Source of the DNA: Saprospiraceae bacterium
GTDB taxonomy: Bacteria; Bacteroidota; Bacteroidia; Chitinophagales; Saprospiraceae
Direction of reading: 5' to 3'
DNA: 44,310 nt
Assembly: GCA_020630735.1 (NCBI GenBank)
Contig: JAHDIP010000021.1
Span: 1 to 44,310, forward strand
This document shows, piece by piece, positions 44,296-44,310 of this stretch; position 1 is the first letter of the stretch; each line of letters begins with the position of its first letter. The translations under genes were made by a program, and so were the position numbers. The notes beneath the pieces were generated by a model. That model saw only the letters and a list, made by a program, of their open reading frames with translations, made no database searches and was not told the DNA's origin.

Positions 44296-44310
44296 CTAAA
44301 TAGGGCTAGC

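Overview
The window is AT-rich DNA (roughly one third G+C by eye) from a member of the Bacteroidota, probably a Saprospiria-like lineage; the genus is a guess. Evidence: a protein ending in a gliding-motility-type (type IX secretion, type B) C-terminal domain, a TonB-dependent receptor with an N-terminal carboxypeptidase-regulatory domain, an OdhB-type E2, a long SecA with a C-terminal [12 protein letters not shown] zinc motif, Bacteroidota promoters of the form TTG-N19-TAnnTTTG (clear before odhB and before the YwqK-repeat gene), and almost no Shine-Dalgarno sequences. I see no prophage, insertion sequence, CRISPR array or rRNA. Most of the window is chromosomal housekeeping and envelope genes.

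Layout. 1-2600: the end of a small membrane protein, a DCC thiol-oxidoreductase-like protein and asnS with a good terminator. 2600-7900: a lipoprotein, a LolD-like ABC ATPase that overlaps tail to tail with a TonB-receptor-like gene, and an orphan LytTR response regulator. 7900-13300: an S37-like peptidase, Ogt, an M14 peptidase and odhB. 13300-21540: an SdiA-regulated-like lipoprotein, a 1342-residue tandem cyclase/ATPase/TPR protein with the architecture of mammalian soluble adenylyl cyclase, an AlkA-like glycosylase, a surface CarboxypepD-reg protein and an aspartoacylase-family enzyme. 21700-27934: VOC protein, lspA, two adjacent YceI-domain proteins, a YwqK/MORN-like repeat protein and an M16-like protein lacking the zinc motif. 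28148-35609: dnaN, rodA with a SPOR protein, a DeoC-like protein lacking the Schiff-base lysine, and secA. 35865-43013: a lipoprotein plus a type-IX-secreted Fn3-like protein, a methyltransferase, a three-gene minus-strand set (nadK, cyclase-family hydrolase, TPR membrane protein) and a BamA/TamA-like outer-membrane protein.

43014-44310 is the most unusual part. It has no convincing protein gene. It holds a dispersed repeat, a run of strong hairpins that looks like a structured RNA, a divergent tRNA-Asp(GTC), and a second tRNA-like locus whose two halves fit a cloverleaf but are separated in the anticodon loop by about 165 nt closed by a perfect 12-bp inverted repeat. Two families of intergenic repeats recur across the window: family A has TATAC/GTATA ends and GGTTTTCGG/CCGAAAACC arms, and family B lies in two gaps. 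Both avoid genes.

Functionally, several genes serve the envelope (lspA, rodA/SPOR, secA, the BamA-like protein, the TonB receptor, a LolD-like ATPase), DNA alkylation repair (ogt, alkA-like) and replication/translation (dnaN, asnS, tRNA). Motif residue numbers were counted by hand and may be off by one or two. All family assignments come from reading motifs; no search was run.
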